This document shows, in pieces, positions 44,451 through 53,101 of a stretch of DNA of 64,000 nucleotides (position 1 is its first letter; each line of letters opens with the position of its first letter). The position numbers and the translations under genes are program-made. Source of the stretch: CBDBJL01 sp965206365 (GTDB lineage Bacteria; Pseudomonadota; Alphaproteobacteria; JABAAW01; JAHZMA01); contig CBDBJL010000004.1 of assembly GCA_965206365.1 (NCBI GenBank), positions 156,018-220,017 on the forward strand. The letters run 5' to 3'. Under the pieces are notes generated by a model. That model was not told the DNA's origin, searched no databases, and was given only the letters and a program-made list of their open reading frames with translations.

Positions 44451-44975
44451 ATGCCGAAATCTAGCATCGAAAAATTACCTGAAGAGATCCGCCAAGCCGG
44501 ATTTGCGCTGTTAAGCCAAGGCAAATCAATTAATGAGATAACCGCGCATCTTAACAAATTAGGCAGTGAAATCGGCACTGAAATTAGCAGATCTGCGGTT
44601 GGGCGGTGGACAAAATCTGCCCGCAAATTAACTGAGGATTTGCGCAGATCGCGCGATATGGCGATTGGCATTGCCAATCAATTAGGCGAACAATCGGCAA
44701 ATGATGCCACAACGCGCTTAATTAGTGAACAATTGCAAGATATAATGATGTGCATTTTATCTGATGCCGATGGCAATATGCCAACCAAAGATATCGAACG
44801 AATTGCCAAAGCCCAGCACAATATTAATCTTGCGCTACGCGGTTCGCAGCAATTAATTACCGAAATCGAGGCACGATTAAAGAAAAAACAAGCTGATGCT
44901 TTAACCAAAGCCGAGAAATCTGGCGATATGCAAGCCGATGCCACTATAATGGCAATGCAGATATTGGGAATTTAA
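44451..44975 (+). CDS. Terminase small-subunit-like protein (DUF3486, Mu gp27)
   Basis: 174 residues starting MPKSSIEKLPEEIRQAGFAL, with an HTH (GKSINEITAHLNKLGSEIGT, EISRSAVGRWTKSARK), then a helical oligomerisation region. DUF3486 proteins recognise phage ends and load the large terminase. It is adjacent to the large subunit. Confidence 0.85.
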   Translation: MPKSSIEKLPEEIRQAGFALLSQGKSINEITAHLNKLGSEIGTEISRSAVGRWTKSARKLTEDLRRSRDMAIGIANQLGEQSANDATTRLISEQLQDIMMCILSDADGNMPTKDIERIAKAQHNINLALRGSQQLITEIEARLKKKQADALTKAEKSGDMQADATIMAMQILGI

Positions 44976-44976
44976 A

Positions 44977-46332
44977 ATGCCATCACCATTAATAAAATTT
45001 TTACCCTATCAACAAAAATGGCTAGATGATGATTCTCGCTTCAAGATTGGTATGTTTGCCCGGCAAACCGGCAAAACATTCACAAATTCAGCGGCAATTG
45101 TTAAGGATTGTTTGCAACAGGAAACTGATGGTAAAACCGCGCGATGGGTGATTTTATCACGCGGTGAACGCCAAGCAAAAGAGATGATGGATACCGGAAT
45201 TAAACCGATGGTGAAGGCGTTTTACGAACTTAAAAATGCCCAAATGCCTAAAATTTTGGAAAATAATTATAAAACTGAAAATGCCAATTATCGGGCTTTA
45301 GAAGTCGAGTTGCCCGGTGGCAGTAAAATCACCGCCTTGCCAGCAAATCCTGATACCGCCCGCGGTTTTTCGGCAAATGTATTTTTAGATGAATTTGCAT
45401 TTCATCAAAATTCGCTGGCAATTTGGCAAGCGTTGTTTCCGGTAATTCCAAAGCCGGGGTTAAAAATTCGTATTGCTTCCACACCAAATGGCAAGGCAAA
45501 TAAATTTTATGAATTAATGACTTCTAAAGATGATGAATGGTCGCGGCATATTGTTGATATTTATCAGGCGGTAAATATGGGATTAGATCGTGATTTAACC
45601 ACGCTTAAAAAAGCTATTGGCGATGAAGATGCATGGGCGCAAGAATTTGAACTTGAATGGATGGATGAGGCGCATAGCTGGATTTCATTCGATTTAATCA
45701 TGAGTTGCGAAACCAACACAATGCCTGCCATTACGCAAAAGCCATCGATATTTATGGGCATAGATGTTGCCATTCGTAAAGATTTATGGGTATTGGTTAT
45801 TTTAGAAAAGCAAGGCGATGTTTTATATATGCGCGATATTATTGCAAAAAAAGGCATTAAATTTGCCCAGCAAGAACATATTTTAGCAACTGCCGTACAA
45901 CAATATAAACCCACACACATTGCTATTGATCAAACCGGCATGGGCGAACAAATCACCGAGCGCGCCAAGCAAGCTTACGGCGAAACCCGCGTTGAGGGCG
46001 TTTTATTTTCGGCACCCAAAAAATTAGATATGGCAAGCCTGATGAAGCAAAAATTTCAGGATCGGCGCATTCGCATTCCGGCGGGTGATCAAAAATTACG
46101 CGCAGATTTACATGCAATTAAAATGCAGCCTTCAATATCTGGCGCGCCGCGATTAGTGGCAGATGGCAAAACCGATGGGCATGCTGATCGGTTTTGGGCT
46201 ATAGCCTTGGCAATCTCGGCAGCCGAAACCGCGCCATTTAACCCATATGGCTATCAAGGGGTGCGTGGAGCGGCATCTGATATTACCGGCAATACAGAAT
46301 CCGTATGGCAACAAATGCAAGGATTTTGGTGA
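44977..46332 (+). CDS. Terminase large subunit (Mu gp28 type)
   Basis: A 451-residue packaging motor. The ATPase has Walker A in GMFARQTGKTFTNS and Walker B in NVFLDEFAFHQ. The C-terminal nuclease has acidic strands in FMGIDVAIRKDL and IAIDQTGMGEQITE. It pumps DNA into proheads and cuts headfuls, carrying along flanking host DNA in Mu-like phages. Confidence 0.9.
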   Translation: MPSPLIKFLPYQQKWLDDDSRFKIGMFARQTGKTFTNSAAIVKDCLQQETDGKTARWVILSRGERQAKEMMDTGIKPMVKAFYELKNAQMPKILENNYKTENANYRALEVELPGGSKITALPANPDTARGFSANVFLDEFAFHQNSLAIWQALFPVIPKPGLKIRIASTPNGKANKFYELMTSKDDEWSRHIVDIYQAVNMGLDRDLTTLKKAIGDEDAWAQEFELEWMDEAHSWISFDLIMSCETNTMPAITQKPSIFMGIDVAIRKDLWVLVILEKQGDVLYMRDIIAKKGIKFAQQEHILATAVQQYKPTHIAIDQTGMGEQITERAKQAYGETRVEGVLFSAPKKLDMASLMKQKFQDRRIRIPAGDQKLRADLHAIKMQPSISGAPRLVADGKTDGHADRFWAIALAISAAETAPFNPYGYQGVRGAASDITGNTESVWQQMQGFW

Positions 46333-46478
46333 TGATGGCATCATTATTAGCATATTTTGCAAAACGCATTTTAAGCGGTTCTGGTAGCGATGGGCTATTT
46401 CTAGTTAAAATGCCAGCTTGCTTAAAAATACCCCGTTTAATTTTTTGCCTTTACCCGTTTAATGAAGGGCATGTTTGA
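46332..46478 (+). CDS. Possible small coupled protein between terminase and portal (48 aa)
   Basis: Starts at the terminase stop (overlapping ATGA) and ends over the portal start (TGATG). It reads MMASLLAYFAKRILSGSGSD and ends NEGHV. Tight coupling on both sides suggests translation, but no family is recognised and it may only fill the gap. Confidence 0.35.
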   Translation: MMASLLAYFAKRILSGSGSDGLFLVKMPACLKIPRLIFCLYPFNEGHV

Positions 46479-48085
46479 TGAAGAAACAAATCCAAAAACC
46501 CGAAATGCAAGAAATCGCCACCGCTGGCGGTTTAGACGATATTAGCCGGTATTATAGCGGTGCCCCGCACGATGCTGATTATCGGCAATCTGCGCTTGCC
46601 AACCAAGTTGGCAACGATGAGGCTTGGCACAAGGCTGCAGAATTTGCCCGTGCCGATGGGCAAGTAGCCGCCTGTATGGGGCAACGGCATCTTGCAGTTA
46701 CCTCGTTCGCTTGGGAGGTGATACCGGGCGATGATAGTAAAATAGCGCAAGATGTGGCTGATTTTATTACCCAGCAATTTGAACGGATTCGCTTCAATGA
46801 TATTTCAGAAAAATTATTATGGGCGCGTTTTTACGGGGCTTCAGTTGCCGAGGCATTATGGGGCATGGAAGGTAATAAAATAATTTTGCAAGATTTGCGG
46901 GTACGGAATCTAAAAAGATTTCATTTTACCCCCGGTGGCGATGCGCTTTTGCGCACCCATACAAACCCTAATGGGCAAATTGTGCCAGAAAATAAATTTA
47001 TAATTTTGCGATCAGGCTCGCCTCATTCTGATAATCCATTTGGCGAGGGGTTAGCAGATCACCTTTATTGGCCCGTGCGGTTGAAAAAGCTAGGGGTGGC
47101 AGAATGGACTTTGTTTTTAGAAAAATTTGCCAGCCCCACCATCACCGGCAAATATCCGGCGAATGCCAGCCAAGATGAACGCGATATCTTGTTAAATATT
47201 GCCAAATCGGTACGCCGCGATACCGCTGCGGTGATGCCAGATTCTATGATGCTAGAGATTTTAGAAATCAGCAGGCGTGGCGATGGCGGCTATGTAACGT
47301 TTGCAGATTATATGGATAAAACTATCAGCAAAATTATTATTGGGCAAACAATGACCACCGACGATGGCGCATCGTTAAGCCAAGCCCAAGTGCATAAAGT
47401 GGTTGCGGATCGGATTATAAAAGCTGATGCCGAATTAATTTGCGAAGGCTTAAATGATACCATTGTTAAATGGTTATGCGGGTGGAATTTTGCAAACGCG
47501 CCCCAGCCCACTTTGCGCCGCATTATGCCCGAGCCATTTGATGAAAAGGCGCGCGCTGAAACTTTGGCAACGCTTTATAATATCGGCTTTAAGCCCGATT
47601 TAAACCGCATTCAAGAAGATTTTGGCGAAGGCTTTGCAGAGAGAGATTTAAGTGCAGGAGATTTTGGTAATAAAAACCCCCCGCCCACGCAATCTACAAA
47701 AAATAATTTTGCTGAAGCTAAAGAAAATCCTGACCCCCCCTTAAAAGATAATGAGCGGGGGGATCTTAAGGGGGGGCATCGCAAGGGGTTGAGCTCGTCT
47801 TCAATCCCGAGAAGCGATGTCGCACCCCCCTTAATAAATAAGGATAATATCGATAATATTGTGGATTTGCTAGAAGAGGGGGATCGGCTAGCTTTTGCCG
47901 AAATGCTGAATCCCATGCGCAAAGCCTTAGCAAAAGCCAAAAGCTTTGATGATTTAAACCGGCGTTTAACGCGCCTTGAAGGCAAGGGCAAAATCAACAA
48001 ATTAGGCAAATTGTTGCAAGCCGCCACTGGCTTTGCCCATATTAAAGCCAGTGATGACATAAAGGATGATCCCCTTGAAAAGTAA
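46478..48085 (+). CDS. Portal protein (DUF935, Mu gp29) with in-frame palindromic element
   Basis: A 535-residue DUF935 portal. The start at 46478 is preferred to the TTG one codon upstream. Family segments are DISRYYSGAPHDADYRQSAL, FYGASVAEALWGME, RVRNLKRFHFTPGGDALLRT, KKLGVAEWTLFLEKFASPTI and MTTDDGASLSQAQVH. The portal forms the dodecameric DNA gate. Residues ~420-452 (PPLKDNERGDLKGGHRKGLS and PRSDVAPPLINKD) come from a palindromic element, within the poorly conserved C-terminal tail. Confidence 0.9.
   Translation: MKKQIQKPEMQEIATAGGLDDISRYYSGAPHDADYRQSALANQVGNDEAWHKAAEFARADGQVAACMGQRHLAVTSFAWEVIPGDDSKIAQDVADFITQQFERIRFNDISEKLLWARFYGASVAEALWGMEGNKIILQDLRVRNLKRFHFTPGGDALLRTHTNPNGQIVPENKFIILRSGSPHSDNPFGEGLADHLYWPVRLKKLGVAEWTLFLEKFASPTITGKYPANASQDERDILLNIAKSVRRDTAAVMPDSMMLEILEISRRGDGGYVTFADYMDKTISKIIIGQTMTTDDGASLSQAQVHKVVADRIIKADAELICEGLNDTIVKWLCGWNFANAPQPTLRRIMPEPFDEKARAETLATLYNIGFKPDLNRIQEDFGEGFAERDLSAGDFGNKNPPPTQSTKNNFAEAKENPDPPLKDNERGDLKGGHRKGLSSSSIPRSDVAPPLINKDNIDNIVDLLEEGDRLAFAEMLNPMRKALAKAKSFDDLNRRLTRLEGKGKINKLGKLLQAATGFAHIKASDDIKDDPLEK
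47735..47834. repeat. G/C-run palindromic element inside portal gene (in frame)
   Basis: ccccccttaa...gcggggggatcttaagggggg-gcatcgcaaggggttgagctc...gagaagcgatgtcgca-ccccccttaa. The outer ccccccttaa is repeated 90 bases apart (30 codons). Arms ttaagggggg/ccccccttaa, then catcgc/gcgatg, pair. The frame is kept. Confidence 0.85.
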
Positions 48086-48325
48086 TGATGCGGGGGGATC
48101 ACAAGGGGGGATATCGCAAAGCATTGGGCGTACCGCCTCAATGTTGAGAAGCGATACCGCTCCCCCCTTGAAAAGTAATGATGCGGGGGGATCACAAGGG
48201 GGGATATCGCAAAGCATTGGGCGTACCGCCTCAATGTTGAGAAGCGATACCGCTCCCCCCTTGAAAAGTAATGATGCGGGGGTCAAGGGGGTTATGCCGA
48301 TTAGGCATTCCGCACCCCCTTGTTA
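48071..48325. repeat. Tandem 93-bp palindromic elements downstream of portal
   Basis: Two perfect 93-bp units (48071-48163 and 48164-48256), each ccccttgaaaagtaatgatg, then cggggggatcacaagggggg, a hairpin (atatcgcaaag...gaagcgatac) and cgctcc. A third start (48257) then fuses to a different, inverted sub-element (gcgggggtcaagggggttatgccgattaggcattccgcacccccttg). The portal stop (48083-48085) falls within the first unit. 93 is divisible by three. Confidence 0.9.
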
Positions 48326-48328
48326 GAT

Positions 48329-49744
48329 ATGATGCGCACTTTCACCGATGCGGCTAACTTTCTAGCCCAAAAGCATAATATACCCTCGGGCGAATGGAGT
48401 GAAATTTGGCAACAACAGCACGATACCGCCTTCACCGTTGCCGGGGTGATGAATGATGATCTGCTGGGTGATTTAAAAAATGCGGTAATTAAAGCCCAAG
48501 CAGCTGGCAAAACCTTAGAAGATTTCCGCGGCGAATTTGATGATATTATCGCCAAGCGGGGTTGGTTCACCGATAAATTAAAATCAGCGGGCTATAAAAG
48601 ATGGCGGACTCGGGTTATCTACGATACTAATTTGCGCCAAAGCTATAGCGCAGGCAAGCTTGCCCAAGCCAAAAGGCTAGATCGCAAATATGCGCGCTAT
48701 GTGGCTATTCAAGATGATCGGGGGCGCAAAACCCACCAAGCTTGGCACGGCACAATTCTACCCATCGATGATCCGTGGTGGGATACCCACACCCCTATGA
48801 ATGGTTGGGGGTGCCGCTGCTATGTATCGTACCTTACCAAAGCGCAAGCGCAATTCTATTTGGGCGATCAGGATCCTGATGCCCAAATTGCCCCGCCGAT
48901 CCAAATGCACAGCCAAAGCATCCGCCTGAAATCTGGCGAAGTAAAAATTGTTACAACCCCCAAAGGCATCTCGCCCGGTTTTAATTACAACCCCGGCGCA
49001 TCCATTTATAATGCCAAAACTGGTGCGGTAACCAAGCTTGCCCCAAAAGTTGCCCCTGTAAAATCTACAGCCAATGTTGCGCAAAAAATTAAGCCGAAAC
49101 CTAGTACAGCCTTACCGGCAGATAAGCCGCTTGATTTTAGCAATGATAAAAATCCCGCAGCCTATAATGCCAGCAAAGTACCGCCTTTCTTTAAATCAGT
49201 AAAAGTTACTGCACACACAAGTTCGGTTTTGGAAGAATATACCGGAATTACTTACAAACCGATTAATCAGTTTTTTAGGGGGGAGCTCCCCAAATCTGAA
49301 ATTACCAATTACGCTATTGAGGATATTCGTAGGGTTGCTCCCGATTTAGATAAGGCTTTTCTTAAGCAACGCCTTACCCACGGCATTGTGGTTAATCGGT
49401 TTCTTAAACTTTCAGATGCTAAAATAAAATCCTTGAAAGTGAGGGGAGATTTTACCGATAAAAGTTTTGCCTCTACCGCCGCTACCAACGCCAAGCTGGA
49501 TATTGGCGATACGAATGTTCGCTTTATCATTACCGTAAATAAAGGGGATAGAGCCTTGCGGCTTAGGGAAGATTTTAGCGCGGTTAAAGGCGAGACAGAA
49601 ATTCTATTACCGCCTAGTAAATATAAAATTTCCAAAATGATTCAGGGTGAAAATGGGCTAGAAATATATGCAGAGGTAACAAACCAAACTACCTTAAAAC
49701 AAGCCCTATTAAAAGCCGATAAATATTACGAAAATTTAGAATAA
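48329..49744 (+). CDS. MuF-like minor head protein with C-terminal ADP-ribosyltransferase toxin domain
   Basis: A ~471-residue MuF/gp30-type protein. The N-terminal ~230 residues carry the phage head morphogenesis domain (WRTRVIYDTNLRQSYSAGKL, DDRGRKTHQAWHGTILPID, THTPMNGWGCRCYVSYL). The C-terminal ~200 residues resemble ADP-ribosyltransferase exoenzymes: the Arg motif (VVNRFLKL, R357), an STS-like strand (KSFASTA, S382/T383) and the E-x-E turn (GETEILLPPSKYKI, E422/E424). MuF-toxin fusions are known in temperate phages. The start is ATG at 48329 or 48332; a TTG at 48320 is the alternative. Confidence 0.82.
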   Translation: MMRTFTDAANFLAQKHNIPSGEWSEIWQQQHDTAFTVAGVMNDDLLGDLKNAVIKAQAAGKTLEDFRGEFDDIIAKRGWFTDKLKSAGYKRWRTRVIYDTNLRQSYSAGKLAQAKRLDRKYARYVAIQDDRGRKTHQAWHGTILPIDDPWWDTHTPMNGWGCRCYVSYLTKAQAQFYLGDQDPDAQIAPPIQMHSQSIRLKSGEVKIVTTPKGISPGFNYNPGASIYNAKTGAVTKLAPKVAPVKSTANVAQKIKPKPSTALPADKPLDFSNDKNPAAYNASKVPPFFKSVKVTAHTSSVLEEYTGITYKPINQFFRGELPKSEITNYAIEDIRRVAPDLDKAFLKQRLTHGIVVNRFLKLSDAKIKSLKVRGDFTDKSFASTAATNAKLDIGDTNVRFIITVNKGDRALRLREDFSAVKGETEILLPPSKYKISKMIQGENGLEIYAEVTNQTTLKQALLKADKYYENLE

Positions 49745-49804
49745 CATTGCGAAAACTAAGTATATTTGCTATAATTAGAAAGGTATAAAGGAAGGATCTC
49801 TGCC

Positions 49805-50236
49805 ATGAATTTAGAAAAAAAACCCGTTAAAATTAACCCGCAAGAACGGTTTGTAATGGCATCCGATGGTTGCCGCACCATTGTTGAAAGTGCCGAATAT
49901 GAAAAGGCGACTTATGAAGATCCGAAAATCATTGCCTATGGTATTGAAACAAACTTAAATCCCTTTGCGGATGTAGGTAAAGATTTTGACGGTTGTCATT
50001 TTTCTGGTTCTTATCAAGATTATCATTCAGGTGAAAGGCAATATGATTTTGGCGGGGCGCAAGATTATATGGGTTATATTTTAGATTTTATTGCTTTGGG
50101 TTATTTTGGCAAGAAGAAGGGTTTATTTTATGCCAAAAAACTGCTTAGCTTTTATCAGAAATATGGTGATGGCTTGGGCGACCTAACCCCCGAATATGAA
50201 AGGGTAACGAAAATCCTTAAAGCTATGAAGGAATGA
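49805..50236 (+). CDS. Unrecognised protein next to the MuF-toxin; immunity candidate (143 aa)
   Basis: Soluble acidic protein with AAAGGAAGGA upstream. It contains RFVMASDGCRTIVESAEYEK, a tyrosine/aspartate-rich middle and FGKKKGLFYAKKLLSFYQKY. It lies 60 bases after the toxin-bearing head gene. Toxin neighbours often encode immunity proteins, so this is the first candidate; no family supports it directly. Confidence 0.5.
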   Translation: MNLEKKPVKINPQERFVMASDGCRTIVESAEYEKATYEDPKIIAYGIETNLNPFADVGKDFDGCHFSGSYQDYHSGERQYDFGGAQDYMGYILDFIALGYFGKKKGLFYAKKLLSFYQKYGDGLGDLTPEYERVTKILKAMKE

Positions 50237-50295
50237 AATAGCTTGATTTTGTGAATATCATATATTACAAACTCTTTTACAAGGAGATGTGAGTA

Positions 50296-51066
50296 GTGAA
50301 GTATAAGCAAAAAGATGGTAGTAATATTTTAGAATCTGTCATCATTAAATTTGATAATAGCAAGCCTATAGAAGTAATTGATTTTCTAACTTCCATTCAA
50401 GGATTTCAAAATCAATACAAGAAAACTTTAAAATCAGAAAATCTAAAATATACGGATGAACTAAAATTATATCTTTATGTCCGCGAAGGCTGCATAGAAT
50501 TTGAATTTGTACGGCTTATCGGTGAATCTGTTAGCAAGTTTGTAACGGACAAAATTGTTAAAAAAACTTATGAAGCGATAACTACCGTTATTAGTAATAT
50601 TAGCAATAATAAAAATGTTGTTGAAGATGTTGTGTTGTTAGAAAATACTAATAAGGTTTTGAGTCCTGCTAAAGTGGACGGGCAGTCCTCTATGAAATTT
50701 AGCTATAAAAATAATCAGGGCGATCATCTGAAATTTGAAACCAACGGCGTGGAAGCAAAAGAAGTTTGTGAGAGTTTGGTTGATATGATTGAGCAAATAA
50801 AAATGCCAAAACACGAAGGTTTTAATCGTGAAACTATGAAATTAGCTGTGACTTCTAAAAATATTATCAAGGCAAAAATAGAAACAATTTCAGAAAAAGA
50901 AATTACCATCATTGGAGACGATGAACTAAAAAGGAAAATGTTAGAAGAAAATAAAGAAAATCCTTTTGCAACTTATTTTATTGTAACGGGTAGGGTAAAA
51001 AGTGCGGAAGGTAAAATTATTGCCTATGATATTCACCAGATAGACGAGATTATCAAAGATGTTTGA
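50296..51066 (+). CDS. Unrecognised cargo protein (256 aa)
   Basis: GTG start with AAGGAGATGTG upstream. No recognised domain. It is alpha/beta, rich in Lys/Glu/Asn (VIDFLTSIQGFQNQYKKTLK, YVREGCIEFEFVRLIGESVS) and has a C-terminal MKLAVTSKNIIKAKIETISE region. It is more AT-rich than the flanking phage genes, suggesting recent acquisition. It overlaps the next, membrane-protein gene by 8 bases, so the two likely act together. Confidence 0.6.
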   Translation: MKYKQKDGSNILESVIIKFDNSKPIEVIDFLTSIQGFQNQYKKTLKSENLKYTDELKLYLYVREGCIEFEFVRLIGESVSKFVTDKIVKKTYEAITTVISNISNNKNVVEDVVLLENTNKVLSPAKVDGQSSMKFSYKNNQGDHLKFETNGVEAKEVCESLVDMIEQIKMPKHEGFNRETMKLAVTSKNIIKAKIETISEKEITIIGDDELKRKMLEENKENPFATYFIVTGRVKSAEGKIIAYDIHQIDEIIKDV

Positions 51067-51436
51067 TTATTTTCCACATTTATTATCGACTTTTTTATCG
51101 ATTTATACATTGGTTTTTGGGTTACTGATTAGCCATTTAATAATGGCAGATTTCTCGTATATTCTTGATAGCGAACATAGAGAACACCTTTATCAGGTAT
51201 GTAAAAAAACACTTAAGTTGATTAGTATTATTTATATCGTTGTAACCGCTATTTCAATATTTGGGTTTATTTCTAACAAAAATTTTGTTTACAATCTATG
51301 TTTTGTAAGCTTATTTTGTGGAATTCTAATCACAATTATTAACCTTTTTCAATTTTATATTAAAAGCCATAAAATGAAAGAACGTTTTCTTAACGAAGAG
51401 CGCAAGCGCAATTTATTGAGAGGTTTACAAGATTAA
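51059..51436 (+). CDS. Membrane protein paired with the 256-aa cargo protein (125 aa)
   Basis: Three hydrophobic segments (FLSIYTLVFGLLISHLIMAD, LISIIYIVVTAISIFGFI, FVYNLCFVSLFCGILITIIN) with a basic tail (FLNEERKRNLLRG). Overlap with the upstream gene shows coupling. The pair may form a membrane-linked cargo or exclusion system; function unknown. Confidence 0.6.
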   Translation: MFDYFPHLLSTFLSIYTLVFGLLISHLIMADFSYILDSEHREHLYQVCKKTLKLISIIYIVVTAISIFGFISNKNFVYNLCFVSLFCGILITIINLFQFYIKSHKMKERFLNEERKRNLLRGLQD

Positions 51437-51619
51437 TTTTTCAAAATTAACGGGGCTTTTTAGCCCTATTTTTTTGCGTAAAAATTAGGGTAATTTTGCA
51501 CCCAAAACTTGCCCTAAAATCCCCCTTAAAAATAGCCCTAAATCATGCGTAAAGTTTTATTTTTTTAATTCGCATTTTTACCCCTAAAAATGCGAAAAAT
51601 ACCCATTATAATTAAGGGT

Positions 51620-52732
51620 ATGAAAAACGATAATATTCACATTTTTAATGCAGGCACGCACACCGATGGCAAGGGCAATCAGGTAACGATTTCGGTGGCT
51701 GAAATAGACGCCATCGCCTCTAATTATAATGCCGGCAATCACGATGCCCCAATTGTTTTAGGGCATCCCAAAGATAATGCCCCAGCTTACGGCTGGGTGA
51801 AAAACCTACACTGCCAAAATGGTGGGTTATATGCCAAAGCCCACCAGATCCATGATGGATTGCGCCAAGCTGTGCGCGATGGGTCTTACAAAAAAATCTC
51901 TGCCAGCTTTTATTCACCAAATACATTACGCAACCCAACCCAAAATCATGCTTTGCGCCATGTGGGCTTTTTGGGGGCTATGCCCCCCGCCATTAAAGGG
52001 CTGGATTCGGTTAATTTAAGTGAAGATGAAAATTTTGCAGAATTTACAATATTTAATAAGGAAATTCCAATGGATGAAGAAAAATTTTTAAGCAAATTAA
52101 CCGCAACCCTAACAGATTTTGCGGAAAGGATTACCGGAAATAAAAATATTCATTGGGGGGAAAACGCGCAGTCGCGCTGTGCAGTCCCCCCAAACCCCAT
52201 CACGACAAATATAAAGGATAAAGATATGAATGAAAAAGAACAAGCAGATTTCGCCGAAAAAAAGCAGGCTTTGGAAAAAGAACAAGCAGATTTTTCTAAA
52301 CAGCAAAAGGTTTTGGAAAAACAGCAAGCAGATTTTGCTGAAAAGCAACGCTTGCAAGAATTTGCAACCATTAAATCTGGCATCGCAAATTTGCGTGATG
52401 CTAATAAAATCAACCCCGCTGCGCATGATTTGGCACTGGCTTTTGCCGAGCAATTATCAGCCGGCGATAGTGCAGATTTTGGCGAGGGCGAAAATCAATT
52501 AACCGCTTTTAATAAATTTGTAACCGAATTTGCCGATGCGGTTTCGGTTGGAGTCCCGCATTTGGGCGAGATTGCCGCCAACGAAAACGGTGATAATGCT
52601 TTGGATTTTAGCGAAGATGCAGATGCTATTTCCGTTAAAGCCACCAAGTTAATGAATGAATCGCGCGCTGCTGGCATCGAAATGCAATCTAGCGAAGCGG
52701 TTGCGCAAGTGTTGAAAGGGGGCGCAAAATGA
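51620..52732 (+). CDS. Prohead protease/scaffold (Mu gpI-like)
   Basis: About 370 residues. The N-terminal protease region has IHIFNAGTHTDGKGNQVTIS, IVLGHPKDNAPAYGWVKNL, YKKISASFYSP and HVGFLGAMPPAIKGL. Then comes a linker and a long Lys/Glu/Gln coiled coil (EKEQADFAEKKQALEKEQ) typical of the internal scaffold. The protein matures proheads and removes itself. A G/C-run mirror (52155-52191, gggggg...cccccc) in the linker codes GENAQSRCAVPPN. An alternative ATG lies at 51590. Confidence 0.8.
   Translation: MKNDNIHIFNAGTHTDGKGNQVTISVAEIDAIASNYNAGNHDAPIVLGHPKDNAPAYGWVKNLHCQNGGLYAKAHQIHDGLRQAVRDGSYKKISASFYSPNTLRNPTQNHALRHVGFLGAMPPAIKGLDSVNLSEDENFAEFTIFNKEIPMDEEKFLSKLTATLTDFAERITGNKNIHWGENAQSRCAVPPNPITTNIKDKDMNEKEQADFAEKKQALEKEQADFSKQQKVLEKQQADFAEKQRLQEFATIKSGIANLRDANKINPAAHDLALAFAEQLSAGDSADFGEGENQLTAFNKFVTEFADAVSVGVPHLGEIAANENGDNALDFSEDADAISVKATKLMNESRAAGIEMQSSEAVAQVLKGGAK
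52155..52191. repeat. Short G/C-run palindrome inside gpI-like gene
   Basis: ggggggaaaacgcgcagtcgcgctgtgcagtcccccc lies in frame in the linker between protease and scaffold parts. It lacks the ttaa/ccgc blocks of the main family, so membership is uncertain. Confidence 0.5.
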
Positions 52733-53082
52733 CTCAACAAAATTTATTAAAAACCTTCATTGCCGGCGGTGCTATCGCAGGTAGGCGATTGGTAGAATTT
52801 AATGCTACTGGCGATAAAGTTACCCAAGCCAATAGCAACATTGATAATATTATTGGCGTTGCCGATACCCTCACCTATAAAACCGGTGAGCGTATTGATG
52901 TCGGCATCATTGGCATCTTTGATGTTGAAGCCGGTGGTGCAATTTCTGCCGGTGCCTTTATCACCAGCGATGCCAATGGCAAAGCCGTTGCCGCGGTGGC
53001 TGATAATTCTATCGCCGGGCAGGCAATGGAAAAAGCTGATGCCTCAGGCGACATTATTACAATTAAAAATCCAAACTGGTAA
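52729..53082 (+). CDS. DUF2190-like head decoration protein
   Basis: 117 residues, beta-rich, with IAGRRLVEFNATGDKVTQAN, IIGVADTLTYKTGERIDVGI and GAFITSDANGKAVAAV, as in capsid-decorating DUF2190 proteins. It overlaps the protease gene stop and precedes the capsid gene, as expected. Confidence 0.75.
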   Translation: MTQQNLLKTFIAGGAIAGRRLVEFNATGDKVTQANSNIDNIIGVADTLTYKTGERIDVGIIGIFDVEAGGAISAGAFITSDANGKAVAAVADNSIAGQAMEKADASGDIITIKNPNW

Positions 53083-53101
53083 AATTTAAGGAGTTTCCAA
53101 C

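Noticed and set aside
48002..48326. Repetitive peptide frames over the tandem palindromes
   Set aside because: They arise from reading the 93-bp repeats in other frames and have no independent start signals.
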